Assembly: GCA_041750915.1 (NCBI GenBank) | Contig: JBGSYJ010000227.1 | Coordinates: 1 to 5,848 of the forward strand | Source: JBGSYJ01 sp041750915 | Lineage (GTDB): Bacteria; Acidobacteriota; Thermoanaerobaculia; Gp7-AA8 | Direction: 5' to 3' | DNA: 5,848 bases | Part shown: one piece after another, positions 5,659 through 5,848 of the stretch | Position numbering within the stretch: position 1 is the first letter of the stretch | Layout of the letters: every line of letters starts with the position of its first letter | The notes under the pieces: generated by a model | Database searches by the model: none | What the model saw: the letters and a program-made list of their open reading frames with translations, nothing else | Told to the model about the DNA's origin: nothing | Position numbers and translations under genes: made by a program

Positions 5659-5688
5659 TTGACGCGGGGCTAGTCGTATGACTACCAT
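5659..5688 (+). promoter_or_regulatory. Candidate promoter of the TetR gene, leaderless geometry
   Basis: TTGACG (5659-5664) is followed after 18 bases by TACCAT (5683-5688), matching TATAAT at four of six positions. Only six bases separate this from the GTG start codon at 5695, so the mRNA would start at the codon itself. The second operator copy fills most of the -35/-10 spacer and overlaps the -10, consistent with autorepression. Confidence 0.4.
5672..5686. promoter_or_regulatory. Operator candidate, second copy of the direct repeat
   Basis: AGTCGTATGACTACC repeats the site at 5633-5647 with one change in the first base; the core GTCGTATGACTACCA is identical at 5673-5687. It ends 8 bases before the TetR start codon and overlaps the candidate -10 element, so binding here should block transcription of the regulator gene. 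Confidence 0.65.
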
Positions 5689-5694
5689 AAACGC

Positions 5695-5848
5695 GTGGAT
5701 CCTTCTTCAACATCGCCCAACTCGCGATCCCGCCTGATCGAAGCGGGCAAGGAGCTTTTCGCTCGCAACGGCTACGCGCAGACCTCCACCTCGGTCATTG
5801 CGCGGAGGGCGGGAACCTCCGAATCCCAGCTCGTGCGTTACTTTCGCG
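5695..5848 (+). CDS. TetR/AcrR-family transcriptional regulator, N-terminal part
   Basis: Only the first 51 residues lie inside the window. RLIEAGKELFARNGYAQTST (13-32) and VIARRAGTSESQLVRYFR (34-51) follow the TetR-family DNA-binding pattern: helix 1 ending in ELFARNGY, then a helix-turn-helix with ARRAGTS at the turn and a recognition helix near 43-49. TetR proteins are usually about 200 residues, with a C-terminal ligand and dimerisation domain, which lies outside. The start is GTG 5695: an in-frame TAG sits at 5671-5673 and there is no other start codon between, while the nearby ATG at 5678 is in a different frame. No Shine-Dalgarno sequence is present. The gene diverges from the protease and sits beside repeated palindromes, so it probably represses itself and perhaps the protease. 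The ligand is unknown. Confidence 0.9.
   Translation, partial: MDPSSTSPNSRSRLIEAGKELFARNGYAQTSTSVIARRAGTSESQLVRYFR

Noticed and set aside
5633..5687. Beginning of a CRISPR-like array
   Set aside because: There are only two 15-base copies with 24 bases between, and they are imperfect palindromes in a divergent promoter region, which fits operator sites much better.
5678..5700. ATG at 5678 as start of the TetR gene
   Set aside because: It is out of frame with the helix-turn-helix coding sequence; only GTG 5695 lies in frame after the TAG at 5671.

Overview
This is a GC-rich bacterial window. It holds four genes, two of them cut by the window edges, separated by repeat-rich intergenic DNA. No rRNA, tRNA, transposase, phage gene or CRISPR array was seen. 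The style fits a free-living, GC-rich, probably diderm soil or sediment bacterium such as Acidobacteriota or a related phylum. The clues are a secreted metalloprotease with a PPC domain, a large SEC-C protein, an NAPE-PLD-type MBL hydrolase, solitary genes instead of tight operons, and palindromic repeats between genes. This placement is inference only; the window contains no phylogenetic marker.

Layout: (1) From 2309 down to the left edge on the minus strand runs one long open frame of at least 769 codons. It has a textbook SEC-C zinc motif in the middle and, at the cut C-terminus, a segment resembling the MbcA/ParS/Xre toxin-binding domain. (2) Positions 2310-2869 are non-coding. They hold a probable leaderless promoter for gene 1, a 26-bp perfect inverted repeat with a third copy further on, a GC-rich hairpin and a 7-bp tandem repeat. 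(3) 2870-4024 (+) encodes a membrane-anchored MBL-fold hydrolase of the NAPE-PLD type with all metal ligands present. (4) 4025-4246, between convergent genes, holds two structures built from one GGGGAGAGGG-type module and probably serves as a two-way terminator. (5) 4247-5422 (-) encodes a secreted metzincin-type zinc protease with an N-terminal PPC-like domain and a strong ribosome binding site. (6) 5423-5694 is a divergent control region with several related palindromes and two candidate promoters. (7) From 5695 (+) a TetR-family regulator begins and runs off the right edge.

The most coherent unit is the divergent protease/TetR pair. At least four palindromic sites of the type GGTnGTA...CTAC lie between them. 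One overlaps the predicted protease transcription start and two lie in the proposed TetR promoter region. This suggests that the regulator controls both itself and the secreted protease. Genes 1 and 2 show no clear functional link to this unit. Genes 1 and 4 both have a possible -35/-10 pair placed so that transcription would begin at the start codon, which suggests leaderless mRNAs; the protease gene instead has a long leader and a strong Shine-Dalgarno sequence.
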